13,031 nt of DNA from Rubrobacter sp. (GTDB lineage: Bacteria > Actinomycetota > Rubrobacteria > Rubrobacterales > Rubrobacteraceae), in the NCBI GenBank assembly GCA_016781775.1, contig JADDPR010000101.1, positions 1-13,031 on the forward strand, in the 5' to 3' direction. The position numbers and the translations under genes were made by a program. Of this stretch, positions 12,894 to 13,031 are shown piece by piece. Under the pieces are notes generated by a model. The model did no database searches. It was not told the origin of the DNA and saw only the letters and a program-made list of their open reading frames with translations. The number at the start of each line of letters is the position of its first letter. The first letter of the stretch is position 1.

Positions 12894-13031
12894 CTAGTCC
12901 TCCTTCTGGCGGAAGAATACGAAGTTGAGGGCGCTGATGAGCAGCAGGACGAACGCGAGCACGTAGCTCATCGCCGCAGCACTCCCCATCCGGAACTGCC
13001 TGAGCCCCTCCTCGGCGATGTACATGATGGC
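12894..13031 (-). CDS. Carbohydrate ABC transporter permease, CUT1 (MalF-type), C-terminal 45 residues
   Basis: The frame is open from the right edge of the window and stops at TAG 12896-12894. The 45 residues contain MGSAAAMSYVLAFVLLLISA, matching the last transmembrane helix of MalF/UgpA-type permeases (G-x-A-x-A-x-S/A-x-x-L), then NFVFFRQKED. It is the partner permease of the next gene, with which it forms the heterodimeric channel; the two genes are 2 bases apart. The operon promoter must lie beyond the window. Confidence 0.85.
   Translation of the reverse strand, partial: AIMYIAEEGLRQFRMGSAAAMSYVLAFVLLLISALNFVFFRQKED

Noticed and set aside
1..13031. CRISPR arrays, riboswitches, rRNA, transposase genes or defence systems
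   Set aside because: I looked for regularly spaced repeats, known aptamer cores and transposase motifs on both strands and saw none.

Overview
The window looks like chromosomal DNA from a high-GC, deep-branching actinobacterium, most likely Rubrobacter or a close relative. This rests on GC-rich codon use, frequent GTG/TTG starts and the gene repertoire; I could not test it by search. Three parts can be separated.

Left part (1-1789). It holds the last 56 codons of an unknown protein, about 365 bases without a gene but with a strong TATAAT box and a tandem 12-base repeat, and a tRNA-Leu(CAA)-like gene whose 3' half is perfect while its 5' half does not fold normally. Two broken genes then stand head to head: the C-terminal protease half of LexA (minus strand) and the ATPase end of a sensor histidine kinase (plus strand, with a frameshift). 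Both have lost their N-terminal halves at the same point, near 1165-1185, as if one deletion removed everything between two divergent genes. This stretch looks decayed.

Middle part (1790-5386). A plus-strand run encodes a MOSC-domain protein, a pterin-4a-carbinolamine dehydratase and two tandem paralogous small proteins of unknown function, closed by a clear terminator. Two minus-strand genes follow: a small membrane protein resembling DUF457/YdjM-type hydrolases, and a SRPBCC lipid/ligand-binding-fold protein with a C-terminal membrane segment, whose terminator is a perfect 30-base palindrome. The next 831 bases have no convincing gene but carry a 96-base MITE-like inverted-repeat element and two further perfect inverted repeats.

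Right part (5387-13031). This is one minus-strand sugar-use operon. In transcription order: a CUT1 ABC permease (3' end only), a second CUT1 permease, a secreted GH43 glycosidase with two beta-sandwich domains, a 58-residue small protein, galT, a peptidase-M24-like protein without the usual metal-binding aspartates, galE and galK. The junctions small protein-galT, galT-M24, M24-galE and galE-galK all overlap by exactly 4 bases (ATGA, GTGA, GTGA, TTGA). The simplest reading is that the GH43 enzyme trims an arabinose/galactose-containing plant polymer outside the cell, the ABC transporter imports the products, and GalK/GalT/GalE run the Leloir pathway. As given, galE carries one frameshift and the GH43 gene two, all equivalent to single-base losses. 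Either the sequence has indel errors or the operon is decaying; the intact galE tail and exact galE-galK overlap favour error or a very recent mutation.
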